From positions 372,001 to 436,000 of the forward strand of contig NZ_CP039695.1 of the NCBI RefSeq assembly GCF_005145025.1: a stretch of DNA of 64,000 nt. Reading direction: 5' to 3'. The stretch is from Novosphingobium sp. EMRT-2 (GTDB taxonomy: Bacteria; Pseudomonadota; Alphaproteobacteria; Sphingomonadales; Sphingomonadaceae). The notes below the pieces were generated by a model. It ran no database searches, was not told the DNA's origin, and saw only the letters and a list, made by a program, of their open reading frames with translations. Each line of letters begins with the position of its first letter. Position 1 is the first letter of the stretch. Below, piece by piece: positions 63,954 through 64,000 of this stretch. The translations under genes and the position numbers were made by a program.

Positions 63954-64000
63954 TTAGCGGCCGGTCAGGCCCAGCCTTAGCGCCGCGCCGAAGCCGCGCA
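63954..64000 (-). CDS. C-terminal end of a gene running off the window
   Basis: On the - strand, one frame is open from the window edge and ends GFGAALRLGLTGR, stop at 63954-63956. The composition fits coding DNA, and the EF-hand gene follows on the same strand. Fifteen codons are too few to name a product. Confidence 0.35.
   Translation of the reverse strand, partial: RGFGAALRLGLTGR

Overview
The window is a chromosomal segment of a GC-rich alphaproteobacterium, most likely a sphingomonad (Novosphingobium/Sphingobium-like). Evidence: the alphaproteobacterial order dusB-ntrB-ntrC-ntrY-ntrX-hfq-hflX, a fused ispDF, an Hfq with two Sm domains in one chain, PhaR, zinc-free MetRS, a LexA-type GTTC-N7-GTTC box before radA, and several secreted DUF3617/DUF4197-type proteins. 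No plasmid, phage or transposase gene was recognised. Genus-level placement is inference.

Layout. 1-12.7 kb: housekeeping genes on the + strand (M20 amidohydrolase, radA-cvpA-NifU-like, MHS transporter-alr, phaR, proS, M28 peptidase, rnr). 12.7-14.0 kb: a small AT-richer patch with an orphan gene, a 77-bp palindromic repeat and a universal stress protein. 14.1-20.6 kb: pyruvate dehydrogenase E2 and E3 (pdhC, lpd) with two tandem hot-dog thioesterases between them, then two flavoproteins. 20.6-21.7 kb: an AT-richer orphan gene beside tRNA-Ser(UGA). 21.9-30.1 kb: a + strand run for cell wall and information processing (mltB-like, rlpA-like, dacF-like, tmk, holB, metG, tatD, MBL hydrolase, and a 54-residue membrane protein). 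30.2-33.9 kb: DUF4197 protein, mazG, hflX, hfq. 34.0-41.4 kb: ntrXY, ntrBC and dusB, all on the - strand. 41.5-52.8 kb: ispDF, pncC, ratA/COQ10-like, lipA, carbonic anhydrase, a TPR protein, gyrA, DUF952, a YhhN protein and trmFO.

53.2-62.9 kb is the accessory region and the best candidate for an undescribed system. A LuxR-family response regulator and a 7TM-type histidine kinase lie on the - strand. Diverging from them on the + strand are a DUF3617-like lipoprotein, a 727-residue YadA-type trimeric autotransporter, and a tightly packed run of five or six small exported or membrane proteins. Two of these look like paralogues with an IPT/TIG-like beta-domain. Two inverted repeats sit in the divergent promoter. 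The simplest reading is a two-component-controlled surface-adhesion module whose helper proteins have no name.

The right end carries a membrane-anchored three-EF-hand protein and the last codons of a gene that runs off the edge. Functions are inferred from motifs read by eye; no database search was possible.
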